DNA from: a virus
DNA: 24,699 bases
Virus record (IMG/VR): IMGVR_UViG_3300033182_000628
Span: 1 to 24,699 of that record
Strand: one strand, 5' to 3'
Of this stretch, positions 1 through 6,805 are shown piece after piece (positions within the stretch are counted from its first letter, which is position 1; every line of letters starts with the position of its first letter). The notes beneath the pieces were generated by a model that was not told the origin of the DNA, searched no databases, and worked only from the letters and a program-made list of their open reading frames with translations. Position numbers and translations under genes: made by a program.

Positions 1-1
1 A

Positions 2-859
2 TCTGGGAATAAGATTACTGCTATTGCTGGAGAGTCTTCTACTGGAAAGACTTTCTTTTCTCTCGCTGTGGTTAAGAATTTTCTTGATACTAACCCCGAT
101 GGTTATTGTCTCTACTTTGATACTGAGGCTGCCGTCAACAAATCCCTACTTGAATCTAGGGGTATTGACCTCACTCGGGTAGTTGTAGTCAATGTTGTTA
201 CTGTTGAGGAATTCCGTAGCAAGGCACTCAAAGCAGTTGACATGTACTTAAAAAAACCTGAAGAAGAACGCAAACCCTGTATGTTTGTGCTAGACTCCTT
301 AGGTATGCTCTCCACAGAGAAAGAGATTACTGACGCACTTAACGACAAGCAAGTTCGGGACATGACCAAATCCCAACTTATCAAAGGTGCCTTCCGTATG
401 CTCACTCTCAAGTTGGGTCAGGCAAACATTCCCATGATTGTCACTAACCACACCTACGATGTCATTGGCGCTTATATTCCTACAAAGGAAATGGGAGGCG
501 GTAGCGGTCTTAAGTATGCTGCTTCTACTATCATTCATCTCTCAAAGAAAAAGGAAAAAGACGGAACTGAAATCGTCGGAAACCTTATCAAGGCTAAGAC
601 TGCTAAGTCACGTTTAAGTAAGGAGAATCAAGATGTTACGGTACGTTTGTTTTACGATGAGCGTGGTCTTGATCGTTATTATGGTCTTCTTGAACTCGGT
701 GAAATTGGCGGTCTCTGGAAAAATGTCGCAGGACGCTATGAGATCGACGGCAAAAAAGTCTATGCTAAAGCAATTCTCAAAGACCCCGAGCAATATTTCA
801 CTCCAGAAGTAATGGAAAAACTGGATTCTATTGCAAAGAAAGAATTCAGTTATGGTTGA
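2..859 (+). CDS. uvsX: UvsX recombinase (RecA-like), 5' end outside window
   Basis: RecA-family strand-exchange ATPase of T4-like phages. It coats ssDNA and drives recombination-dependent replication and repair. The reading frame is open from base 2, so the true start lies upstream of the window. The Walker A loop GESSTGKT is encoded at 29-52, so the first in-frame GTG at 68 lies downstream of the ATP-binding loop and cannot be the start. A Walker B-like strand (MFVLDSLG) follows near 280-303, and a RecA-core region with VTNHTYDV follows near 438-461. The C-terminal part (about 90 residues) is typical of phage UvsX. The stop (857-859) overlaps the next gene by 8 bases, so the two are probably co-transcribed and translationally coupled. 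This gene heads a replication block with gp41 and later gp61. Family assignment is secure; only the N-terminus is missing. Confidence 0.93.
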   Translation, partial: SGNKITAIAGESSTGKTFFSLAVVKNFLDTNPDGYCLYFDTEAAVNKSLLESRGIDLTRVVVVNVVTVEEFRSKALKAVDMYLKKPEEERKPCMFVLDSLGMLSTEKEITDALNDKQVRDMTKSQLIKGAFRMLTLKLGQANIPMIVTNHTYDVIGAYIPTKEMGGGSGLKYAASTIIHLSKKKEKDGTEIVGNLIKAKTAKSRLSKENQDVTVRLFYDERGLDRYYGLLELGEIGGLWKNVAGRYEIDGKKVYAKAILKDPEQYFTPEVMEKLDSIAKKEFSYG

Positions 860-1409
860 TCTTAATGATCTTATCCATGTCTATGAAGATGCATTAGACC
901 CTGAGATTTGTGATTTTTTGATTACTACATTTGATGGTGCATCAAAACATCACGAATCCGTTCAGAATGAAGGAAAACCAAACTTCACTCAGTTTAATCT
1001 GACAAAAAATTCTGATGTCACAGACGAGTTGAGTAAAATACATAAGCACATCATTAAAAGAGTGCAATACTACCGCGATGTCTATTATGAGTTTGTGGAT
1101 GCCAGAGTGTTTCCTTCTACACATGCATTTGAACAATTTCGGATAAAGAGGTATAATACTGGTGGTGAGGATAGGTTTGGTACACATGTCGATGTAGCAG
1201 ACTATTCTTCTGCCAGAAGGTTTCTCTCTTTTATGTTTTATCTGAATGATGTTTCGGAAGGTGGAGAGACAGTTTTTAGAGATAAAAAGATTACTCCAAA
1301 GAAAGGATCTCTTTTAGTATTTCCTCCTCTGTGGATGTATCCCCATCGTGGTGATCCTCCTATTAGTAATCCAAAGTATATTATGAGCACTTATTTGCAC
1401 TATAAGTAA
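852..1409 (+). CDS. 2-oxoglutarate/Fe(II)-dependent oxygenase (prolyl-4-hydroxylase-like)
   Basis: This 185-residue protein has the double-stranded beta-helix oxygenase pattern. The iron ligands are H112 and D114 ([11 protein letters not shown]) with a distal H165 (YPHRGDPP). A basic residue near K175 is placed to bind 2-oxoglutarate. The segment [12 protein letters not shown] (about 131-142) is characteristic of the prolyl-4-hydroxylase-like subgroup. I chose the ATG at 852, inside the end of uvsX, over the upstream TTG at 831, because it gives a short overlap typical of this genome. The stop TAA shares its last A with the ATG of the helicase gene. Such oxygenases are common in marine cyanophages, but their substrates are mostly unknown. 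The position between uvsX and gp41 makes a DNA- or replication-related substrate conceivable, which is inference only. Confidence 0.88.
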   Translation: MVDLNDLIHVYEDALDPEICDFLITTFDGASKHHESVQNEGKPNFTQFNLTKNSDVTDELSKIHKHIIKRVQYYRDVYYEFVDARVFPSTHAFEQFRIKRYNTGGEDRFGTHVDVADYSSARRFLSFMFYLNDVSEGGETVFRDKKITPKKGSLLVFPPLWMYPHRGDPPISNPKYIMSTYLHYK

Positions 1410-2041
1410 TGGAAAGAATCGAAACCACTATTCTCAGAAACTTAATACACAGTGAGGATTATTCTCGTAAAGTCATTCCATTTATTGAACCAACATACTT
1501 TGAACAACGAACGGAGAAGGTAATCTTTGAGGAGATTGCCAAGTTCATAGTCAAGTACGGTTCTGCTATTACAACAGAAGCTCTAAATATTGAGGTTGAG
1601 AATAGGACTGATCTAAACGAGAGTGAAATTAAAGAGACAAGAGAAATTTGTAATTCTTTTAATGACTCTCCAGTAGATCATCAATGGTTGCTAGACACCA
1701 CTGAAAAGTGGTGCCGAGATCGTGCGATTTATCTTGCCTTGATGGAATCAATCCACATTGCAGATGGTAATGATGAAAAGAAAAATCGGGATGCCATTCC
1801 CAGTATTCTTTCTGATGCACTGGCAGTTTCTTTTGACAATAATATTGGACACGACTACTTACAAAACTACGAAGAAAGATATGAGTTCTATCACAAGAAG
1901 GAAGACAAGATTCCATTTGATCTCGAATACTTTAACAAAATCACAAAAGGTGGTTTACCTAACAAGACTCTTAACATCGCGCTTGCTGGTTGTGTTCATC
2001 CAGAGACCAAAGTTAAAATTAGGTTTAGGAAGATTTCTTGA
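1409..2041 (+). CDS. 41: gp41 replicative helicase, N-terminal half fused to a 16-residue N-intein
   Basis: This is the N-terminal part of the T4 gp41-type (DnaB-like) replicative helicase. Residues 1-194 are the DnaB-like N-terminal region and the start of the RecA-like core, ending ...LNIALAG. Residues 195-210 begin with Cys (CVHPETKVKI), a typical intein block A, and run to a TGA at 2039-2041. The break falls inside the Walker A loop. Joining residue 194 to the T encoded at 3105 restores [A]GTGVGKS, so the protein can bind ATP only after ligation. Length fits: 194 residues here plus 265 from the second half gives 459, close to the roughly 475 of T4 gp41. The ATG overlaps the preceding stop (TAATG). 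Trans-splicing is inferred from the complete set of intein end motifs; a simple broken gene is less likely. Confidence 0.9.
   Translation: MERIETTILRNLIHSEDYSRKVIPFIEPTYFEQRTEKVIFEEIAKFIVKYGSAITTEALNIEVENRTDLNESEIKETREICNSFNDSPVDHQWLLDTTEKWCRDRAIYLALMESIHIADGNDEKKNRDAIPSILSDALAVSFDNNIGHDYLQNYEERYEFYHKKEDKIPFDLEYFNKITKGGLPNKTLNIALAGCVHPETKVKIRFRKIS
1991..2038 (+). other. N-intein fragment (16 residues) of a split intein in gp41
   Basis: The segment starts with the catalytic Cys1 (TGT at 1991-1993) and reads CVHPETKVKI and a short basic tail, matching intein block A. It is far shorter than the roughly 90-100 residues of canonical split N-inteins. It resembles the atypically split inteins known from T4-like phage genes in metagenomes (AceL-TerL and VidaL types, with N-fragments of about 16-25 residues). 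The splice junction is between G194 of the extein and C195. Confidence 0.85.
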
Positions 2042-2693
2042 TTTTGGAGTTTGGTGCTGGTTCTCCTGTTCCAAACTTCCAACCTTCATTTAATTTACTA
2101 TCAACATTTTCTGGCAGTATTCTTTTCCATCCTTTTGTTCCTGGTAAGTGCATCACCTTCTTACCTTTGTGTGCTTTTCCTCCAAGAGATGCTCTTTCTT
2201 TTCTTCCTTGATTGGACGCCCAGTAATTGAATTCTTTGGATGCTCTTTGCTTTCCTCCAAGAGATGCTCTTTCCTTTCTCCCTTCTTCTGTACTCCAATA
2301 ATAAAAGTTTTTAGTATTGTTGTGTAAGTATTCTTGTTTTTGAGTTTCTATTCCTTTAATCATCCATTCTTTCCTTTCTTCTATTGGTATAGAAAATAAA
2401 CCAATTTGATTATCTCTACAAAACTCTCCTGTTATTCTTCTGTGTTGTGGAGATAAGTTTGCTCCTAGCATTTTCATAGATCTTAAATCATTAGGATTTT
2501 TATGAATCTTCCATAGCAAATAATGTGCTATGATGTGCTCTCTAACATTTAAATATGTAAGGTTACATTCTTCATCCGTTCCTCCCATATGTTTAGGAAC
2601 AATATGATGCTCGTGTAACCCAGAATATTTTTTATGGTTTTCTTTCCTTGACTTATTGCTTTCGCATAAGTTAGAATAGATTTGATTAAACAT
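2025..2693 (-). CDS. HNH homing endonuclease nested antisense in the split gp41 locus
   Basis: The 222-residue protein has an HNH core: EHHIVPKHMGG with H29-H30, then N44 (ECNLTYL) and H53/H57 (REHIIAHYLLWKI). The C-terminal half contains a repeated GRKERASLGGK unit (about residues 137-147 and 162-172), probably a DNA-binding module like those of other phage HNH enzymes. It lies on the opposite strand to every other gene here and fills the space between the two gp41 halves, overlapping the N-intein stop by 17 bases. A Shine-Dalgarno-like AGGGAG lies just before its ATG, and a TATAAATA late-promoter box lies 24 bases upstream on the same strand. The shared HHIxPxxxGGTDxExNL pattern places it in the same family as the HNH gene at 16810. 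It probably cuts an uninterrupted gp41 allele to spread the intein cassette (inference). Confidence 0.9.
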   Translation of the reverse strand: MFNQIYSNLCESNKSRKENHKKYSGLHEHHIVPKHMGGTDEECNLTYLNVREHIIAHYLLWKIHKNPNDLRSMKMLGANLSPQHRRITGEFCRDNQIGLFSIPIEERKEWMIKGIETQKQEYLHNNTKNFYYWSTEEGRKERASLGGKQRASKEFNYWASNQGRKERASLGGKAHKGKKVMHLPGTKGWKRILPENVDSKLNEGWKFGTGEPAPNSKIKKSS

Positions 2694-2717
2694 TTTCTCC
2701 CTGTCCCTGCTACTGAT

Positions 2718-2725
2718 TATTTATA
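2718..2725 (-). promoter_or_regulatory. T4-type late promoter for the antisense HNH gene
   Basis: The minus strand reads TATAAATA here, an exact match to the T4/cyanophage late promoter box. The HNH start codon is 24 bases downstream. The box lies in the 36-base gap between the divergent starts at 2693 and 2730. Confidence 0.7.
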
Positions 2726-2729
2726 TAAA

Positions 2730-3104
2730 ATGTGGATTGAAAAAGAAACATCAATTGCTGAAATCAAAACATTACTTGATAATGGATATGAGGTAGAAGT
2801 TGATTCTCCCGATGGATATGTTCCTGTTAATTTTTTCATTAACAAGGGAATGTATGATGAATATGTTTTAAAGGTTGATGGTTATGAACCAATCAAATGT
2901 AATGCCGATCATTTATTTGAAACATCTTTTGGATGGATGAAAGCATCGGATCTTTATGAAAAATACAAGATAATGCATTTTTTGACTAGAGATGGATATA
3001 AACTTGGAAGTGTATTTAAAACTGGAAATCAAATACCTATTGTGGATATTAATGTAAATCATCCAAATCATAGGTACTATACTGATGGAGTTTCTTCTCA
3101 TAAT
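2730..3104 (+). other. C-intein fragment (125 residues) of the split gp41 intein
   Basis: Block B appears as IKCNADHLF, with H61 of the usual TxxH placed as NADH. Block F/G is VDINVNHPNHRYY..GVSSHN, with the penultimate His and terminal Asn, followed by a +1 Thr extein residue. Added to the 16-residue N-fragment, the intein totals about 141 residues. That is the size of a mini-intein without an endonuclease domain and agrees with the endonuclease being a separate gene. Confidence 0.87.
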
Positions 3105-3902
3105 ACTGGAGTTGGAAAATCGTTGTTTATGTGCCACGTCGCTAGCTCCGTGCTGCTCCAAGGACGGAACGTTCTCTACATTACAATGGAGATGGCAGAA
3201 GAGAAGATTGCTGAGCGAATTGATGCAAACCTCCTGAATGTTCCAATTCAGGATCTGACAGATCTTCCTAAAAAGACTTTTGAAACCAAAGTTAATAAGT
3301 TGGCAGCAAAGACTCAGGGAACTCTTATAATTAAAGAATACCCGACTGCATCAGCACATAGTGGACACTTTAAGGCACTTCTTAATGAGCTTGCACTTAA
3401 GAAGTCATTTAGACCTGATATTATTTTCATTGATTACCTTAATATATGTGCTTCCTCCCGCTATAAGTCGGGTATGTCTGTCAATTCATATAGCTATATT
3501 AAAGCTATTGCAGAGGAGCTTAGAGGGTTGGCTGTTGAGGCAAAAGTCCCTATCGTATCTGCCACGCAGACCACTCGTAGCGGTTTTGGTAGTTCTGATC
3601 CAGAATTGACCGATACGAGTGAGTCTTTTGGTTTGCCTGCTACTGCTGATCTTATGTTTGCCCTTATTAGCACTGAAGAACTTGAACAGTTGGGGCAGAT
3701 TATGGTAAAACAGTTAAAAAATCGTTATTCTTCAACTGATAAATATAAGAGGTTCGTGTTAGGAATTGATAGAGCAAAAATGCGTCTTTATGATTGTGAG
3801 CAAACCGCTCAAAGGGATATTTTAGATTCTGGTAAAGATGAAGATTTTGTTTATGCTGATGAACCAAAAATAAAAAAATCATTTGATGGATTTAAATTCT
3901 AA
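2730..3902 (+). CDS. 41: gp41 replicative helicase, C-terminal half preceded by the C-intein
   Basis: Residues 1-125 are the C-terminal intein fragment, ending in VSSHN. From T126 (codon at 3105) the protein is the helicase RecA-like core: GVGKS completes Walker A, followed by YITMEMAEEKIAERID (about 150-165), IIFIDYLN (Walker B), VSATQTTRSGF, and a basic RFVLGIDRAKMR segment near the end. It unwinds the lagging-strand template at the phage fork, working with the gp61 primase encoded at 13492. I chose the ATG at 2730; an in-frame TTG at 2682 would add 16 residues and overlap the antisense HNH start. No clear Shine-Dalgarno precedes 2730, so its initiation is an open point. The last 27 codons (3819-3899) have a diverged duplicate at the end of the next gene. 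The stop overlaps the ATG of the GIY-YIG gene. Confidence 0.9.
   Translation: MWIEKETSIAEIKTLLDNGYEVEVDSPDGYVPVNFFINKGMYDEYVLKVDGYEPIKCNADHLFETSFGWMKASDLYEKYKIMHFLTRDGYKLGSVFKTGNQIPIVDINVNHPNHRYYTDGVSSHNTGVGKSLFMCHVASSVLLQGRNVLYITMEMAEEKIAERIDANLLNVPIQDLTDLPKKTFETKVNKLAAKTQGTLIIKEYPTASAHSGHFKALLNELALKKSFRPDIIFIDYLNICASSRYKSGMSVNSYSYIKAIAEELRGLAVEAKVPIVSATQTTRSGFGSSDPELTDTSESFGLPATADLMFALISTEELEQLGQIMVKQLKNRYSSTDKYKRFVLGIDRAKMRLYDCEQTAQRDILDSGKDEDFVYADEPKIKKSFDGFKF
3819..3902 (+). repeat. gp41 tail copy 1 (recoded, carried by gp41)
   Basis: This is the last 27 codons and stop of gp41, starting ILDSG and ending SFDGFKF. It pairs with 4538-4621: 18 of 27 residues are identical, while several identical residues use different codons (ILDSG reads ATT TTA GAT TCT GGT here and ATA CTT GAC TCT GGA there). 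Both copies end with the same TAATG junction. Confidence 0.85.
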
Positions 3903-4537
3903 TGGGCATTATTTACTGTATTCATAGTTTATCTACTGGTAAAAAGTACATAGGGCAAACTATTGAAAAAATGCAGAGAAGAGTTTTGCGTCATTTTAGA
4001 ACTATAAATGAAACTAAAATTAGTAGGGCAATTAAAAAATATGGTAAATGTGATTTTGTTTATGGTATAGTTGAAGAAACGGAAGATAAAAATTTATTAG
4101 ATGAAAGAGAAAAATATTGGATAAAATATTATGATTCTATAGATAATGGATTTAATATTAAAGAAGGTGGTAAATGTGCAAGAGGGTTTAAACAATCTGA
4201 AAGTTCTATAGAAAAAAGAAGACAAAAATTAATTGGAAGACCTTTAAGTGTGGAGCATAGAAAAAGTATAAGTAAAGCACATAAAGGGAAAGTTTTATCA
4301 AAAGAAACTGTTGATAAAATGATTGCATATAGAACGGGCAAAAAACTTACTGATAGTTGTAAAGAAAAAATTGCTTTATCTCATAGCAAAAACATTTATC
4401 AATTAGAAAACATAGATGGAACTATTCTAATAATAAAAAATCTCGCACAGTTTTGTAGAGATAATAAGTTTTCTCAAAGTTATTTTACTCGTATTTTAAA
4501 GGGAGAAAGGAAAACTTATAAAGGATGGACTATCAAG
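3819..4537 (+). mobile_element. GIY-YIG homing cassette inserted at the 3' end of gp41
   Basis: The proposed insert consists of a recoded gp41 tail (3819-3902) and the GIY-YIG/NUMOD3 coding region up to the displaced original tail (4538). The insertion keeps gp41 full length and keeps the TAATG coupling to the downstream mazG gene. The exact left boundary is uncertain by some tens of bases. The cassette is more A+T-rich than its neighbours. Confidence 0.65.
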
Positions 4538-4621
4538 ATACTTGACTCTGGACAGGATGAAGAGTATAATGATTACGAAGAAAAGAAACCCAAAAAATCA
4601 TTCGACGGATTTAAATTTTAA
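3902..4621 (+). CDS. GIY-YIG homing endonuclease with NUMOD3 repeats, fused to a displaced gp41 tail
   Basis: The N-terminal GIY-YIG nuclease domain (about residues 1-90) shows IIYCI, KKYIG (14-18), the catalytic-type R27, a Glu near 68-70 (DEREKYW) and GFNIKEGGK. Residues 95-165 carry several NUMOD3-like DNA-binding repeats (SVEHRKSISKAHKGK and similar). Residues 165-212 resemble the helix-turn-helix tail of I-TevI-like enzymes, ending GWTIK. Residues 213-239 are unrelated to such enzymes and match the gp41 C-terminus. The gene starts on the gp41 stop (TAATG) and its own stop overlaps the mazG ATG. It is A+T-rich relative to neighbours. It likely cleaves the 3' end of uninvaded gp41 genes; target and activity are inferred. 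Confidence 0.9.
   Translation: MGIIYCIHSLSTGKKYIGQTIEKMQRRVLRHFRTINETKISRAIKKYGKCDFVYGIVEETEDKNLLDEREKYWIKYYDSIDNGFNIKEGGKCARGFKQSESSIEKRRQKLIGRPLSVEHRKSISKAHKGKVLSKETVDKMIAYRTGKKLTDSCKEKIALSHSKNIYQLENIDGTILIIKNLAQFCRDNKFSQSYFTRILKGERKTYKGWTIKILDSGQDEEYNDYEEKKPKKSFDGFKF
4538..4621 (+). repeat. gp41 tail copy 2 (displaced, fused to the GIY-YIG gene)
   Basis: This is a diverged duplicate of the gp41 C-terminal 27 codons plus stop. It sits directly before mazG with the TAATG junction expected for an uninterrupted gp41-mazG pair. It is therefore probably the ancestral gp41 end, now read as the C-terminus of the endonuclease. Confidence 0.8.
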
Positions 4622-5031
4622 TGACTAAGCATATTGATTTTGAACGCTATCAAAAATTTGTTGATGCGGTTACTAGCGATGCCTCTACTGATTTTGTCGC
4701 TCTTTCCGACCGCCTTGTTGCCCTTGATGAGAAGGGTGCCAATATTGAGCGACTTCTTACTGCAGGTGTTGGTATTAATGCTGAGGGTGGGGAGTTTCTT
4801 GAAATCATCAAGAAGATGGTTTTTCAGGGAAAACCTTGGAACGACGATAACCGTGAGCATCTTATTATTGAACTCGGTGATCTTATGTGGTACGTTGCTC
4901 AAGCCTGCATGGCACTCGATGTTTCATTCGATGATGTGATTGCTCGCAACGTCAAGAAACTTGAGAAGCGTTATCCTGAAGGCACCTTTGATGTTTACTT
5001 CTCTGAAAACCGTGCTGCTGACGACCGATGA
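4621..5031 (+). CDS. mazG: MazG-like nucleotide pyrophosphohydrolase
   Basis: A 136-residue all-alpha NTP pyrophosphohydrolase. The metal-binding pattern EXXE...EXXD is present as E58-E61 (GEFLE) and E84-D87 (IELGDLMWY), followed by NVKKLEKRYPEGTF (110-123), the usual end of phage MazG domains. Members hydrolyse nucleoside triphosphates to monophosphates. Cyanophage MazG has been discussed both in relation to (p)ppGpp control and as a deoxynucleotide-pool enzyme. Context favours nucleotide metabolism: it sits in the replication operon and nrdA/nrdB lie further along. It starts on the stop of the GIY-YIG gene (TAATG), presumably inherited from the original gp41-mazG junction, and ends in an ATGA overlap with the next ORF. 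Confidence 0.88.
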   Translation: MTKHIDFERYQKFVDAVTSDASTDFVALSDRLVALDEKGANIERLLTAGVGINAEGGEFLEIIKKMVFQGKPWNDDNREHLIIELGDLMWYVAQACMALDVSFDDVIARNVKKLEKRYPEGTFDVYFSENRAADDR

Positions 5032-5207
5032 CTGATAAGAAAGTAACCGTAGAAATGGACGTGTATGCTGCTGCTGCAGTTCGCCAAGTCCTCTTTGAAG
5101 CACAAAAAGGATATGGCACTGAATACGTTCCTACCCGTGTTGTTAGTATCCGTCAGGTTGTTCTGGACCTTGACGATGCCATCAGTAGTGTGGTAGAATC
5201 TGACTGA
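5028..5207 (+). CDS. Conserved-looking 59-residue protein of unknown function
   Basis: The ORF starts with an ATGA overlap on the mazG stop, so it is probably translated from the same message. The product is a small, slightly acidic soluble protein with a central VYAAAAVRQVLFEAQKGYG helix-like segment and an acidic C-terminus (VLDLDDAISSVVESD). There is no signal peptide, membrane segment or recognised domain. Its stop codon forms the first base of the TTCG hairpin that follows, so this looks like the last gene of the uvsX-gp41-mazG transcription unit. Coding status rests on the tight overlap, clean frame and position; no function can be assigned. Confidence 0.65.
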   Translation: MTDKKVTVEMDVYAAAAVRQVLFEAQKGYGTEYVPTRVVSIRQVVLDLDDAISSVVESD

Positions 5208-5221
5208 CCCTTCGGGGTTTT
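5207..5221 (+). terminator. Short TTCG-tetraloop intrinsic terminator
   Basis: ACCC-TTCG-GGGT stem-loop followed by TTTT, immediately after the 59-residue ORF and 3 bases before the tRNA. The stem is short (4 bp) but the TTCG loop is highly stable. It could be a terminator or a processing hairpin in front of the tRNA. Confidence 0.5.
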
Positions 5222-5223
5222 CT

Positions 5224-5297
5224 GGGGAATTAACTCAGTCTGGTAGAGTGCGACCTTTGCAAGGTCGAAGTCAGGAGTTCGAGTCTCCTATTCTCCA
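5224..5297 (+). tRNA. tRNA-Ala (anticodon TGC)
   Basis: A full cloverleaf of 74 bases. The acceptor stem is GGGGAAT/ATTCTCC with one G-T pair. The D stem is ACTC/GAGT. The anticodon stem CGACC/GGTCG encloses TTTGCAA (anticodon TGC). The T stem AGGAG/CTCCT encloses TTCGAGT. The discriminator is A and CCA is not encoded. Loops and the TTCGA motif are canonical. Cyanomyoviruses often carry tRNAs, thought to match phage codon use. Confidence 0.93.
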
Positions 5298-5334
5298 CTT
5301 CTAAATAGATTATACAGGTATAATCAAAATAACG

Positions 5335-6801
5335 ATGAAGTCTTTCGGGGATTTTATATTCATTTGTGAGGAAAAGAAGGGACGTAGTGGTCCAAAGTAT
5401 AACTATGAGGTTGCTCTGGTTAGGTTGTATAACCACTTGATTAAAGGCGAAGATAAAGGAAATAATAAAGGTAAAATTCTTAGAGGTCTTGTAAGCAGAG
5501 GAGATACAGAGGGACTTACAGATTTTCTTGCTCAGGAACTGAATGATGCTAAGAATGATGAGAAGCATCCCCTACACTTTAATAATGCCGATGATGAGGG
5601 ATTCACAGGCGGTAAGAAAACTGATGCCCATAAAGATTCTTATTATGGAGAACTAGAAGATCAGTTCTATACCTTCTTGAATGATAGTCAGAGCAAACTT
5701 GGTAAGAGTTTAATATCTCAGGGTTATACTGTTAAGAGACTTGGCGACGATAAGATTCCACTATCAAAGTCTGGAAAGTCTGCTTATGGTAAGGAGACTG
5801 ATACATCTAAGGCAGATATAGTTTTTCAACATCCAACAAGACCTGAAAGAGAAAACTATTCAAGTCTTAAAAAAGCATCAGGTGCAGTTTCTGCTTCTGC
5901 TGGTGCTGATGAGACTGCTGGCAATTATACTGTCGGTATGAGGAATGCCCTACAACTTGCAGTCAAGAGTGGAAAGATTACAAAAGATCAGGCAAAGAAA
6001 TTGGAATCAGAGGGAGACACAAGAATCTCTGCTCTTAAAGATGCCATGTCTGGTAGTAAGGGTATGAGTAAGGAGCAGCAAAAAGATTTGCTTCCTCAGT
6101 TGGATAAACTTCGTGGAAATATTGAGGATCTTATTCCTGGAACTGAAAGAGAAACGGCAAAGGCACAATTGAGTGGTGCGGGCAAATTCCAAAAAGCAAT
6201 TGATAGTTTCCTCTCAACTGGACGTGGTGGTGGAAGAAAGAAAAAACCAGAAGAGGTTTCTGGAACTAATCAGAGAATGAGACTCGGTAAAGGAACCACT
6301 AAGACGAAAGAAGGTCCAGTCCAAAGACCAGTTACATCTACTGGTGACATTAAACCACCAAAAACTGGAGAACCTACTGATGCCGCTAGTTTCTTAAAGA
6401 GACTTTCTGATGCGGAAGATGAAAGAAAACAAGCACAAAGAGAGTTGGAAACTAATAGTGATGGTTCTAAAACTTACTTACAACATCAGGCACAAAAGAG
6501 AAGAAATAATCCAGACCTTGATGCCAGATTGACTGCTGCTGATACTGCAATAACAACAGCACAAAATAATCTTACAGATTTTCGTGCTAGGGCACAAGCA
6601 GCAGAGAAACCAAAACCAGAACCCACTAAACCAGAAGCACCGAAACCAGAACCACAAAGGACTGAACCAGTAGATACTAAACCAACACCACAACCAGAAA
6701 CACCAGAACAGAAGAAAAGAAAAAGGGAAAGAACTGAGGCAGAAAGAGCAGATACTAGAAGGAGAATGGACGCTGCTGGACAAAGACTAGGAATGGAGTA
6801 A
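5335..6801 (+). CDS. Late protein with PD-(D/E)XK-like nuclease signature and possible capsid-targeting N-terminus
   Basis: A 488-residue protein I recognise only as a cyanophage late-region type. Its first residues, MKSFGDFIFICEE, resemble the capsid-targeting peptide of T4 internal proteins (MKTYQEFIAEA). A conserved-looking core runs from about 100 to 200: E106/E108 in YYGELEDQ, then KADIVF with D161, then YSSLKK with K179, followed by ASGAVSASAG..ETAG. The D...SLK pattern is typical of divergent PD-(D/E)XK nucleases. Residues 200-330 are helical and charged. The C-terminal 150 residues are low complexity, with Lys/Glu/Pro repeats (PKPEPTKPEAPKPEP) and a very basic tail. The neighbour at 6806 shows the same DI..SLKK pattern. 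Nuclease activity and packaging into the head are hypotheses. Confidence 0.72.
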   Translation: MKSFGDFIFICEEKKGRSGPKYNYEVALVRLYNHLIKGEDKGNNKGKILRGLVSRGDTEGLTDFLAQELNDAKNDEKHPLHFNNADDEGFTGGKKTDAHKDSYYGELEDQFYTFLNDSQSKLGKSLISQGYTVKRLGDDKIPLSKSGKSAYGKETDTSKADIVFQHPTRPERENYSSLKKASGAVSASAGADETAGNYTVGMRNALQLAVKSGKITKDQAKKLESEGDTRISALKDAMSGSKGMSKEQQKDLLPQLDKLRGNIEDLIPGTERETAKAQLSGAGKFQKAIDSFLSTGRGGGRKKKPEEVSGTNQRMRLGKGTTKTKEGPVQRPVTSTGDIKPPKTGEPTDAASFLKRLSDAEDERKQAQRELETNSDGSKTYLQHQAQKRRNNPDLDARLTAADTAITTAQNNLTDFRARAQAAEKPKPEPTKPEAPKPEPQRTEPVDTKPTPQPETPEQKKRKRERTEAERADTRRRMDAAGQRLGME

Positions 6802-6805
6802 TCTT

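Noticed and set aside
2682-2729. TTG at 2682 as start of the second gp41 half
   Set aside because: It would add 16 residues before MWIEK that do not look like intein sequence and would overlap the antisense HNH start; the ATG at 2730 is preferred, though not proven.
1991-3104. Group I intron with HNH gene in gp41
   Set aside because: Protein-level intein blocks continue in frame on both sides, and I saw no group I core elements in the intervening DNA.
1409-3902. gp41 as a simple pseudogene or frameshift error
   Set aside because: Both breakpoints carry intein end motifs (Cys1; HN followed by Thr), the exteins join to a perfect P-loop, and the combined size equals a normal helicase.
5301-5324. 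CTAAATA (5301) and TATAAT (5319) as promoters of the 5335 gene
   Set aside because: The first deviates from the TATAAATA box and the second lacks a recognisable -35; one may be real but neither can be supported. The same applies to CTAAATA at 23701, which overlaps a stop codon.
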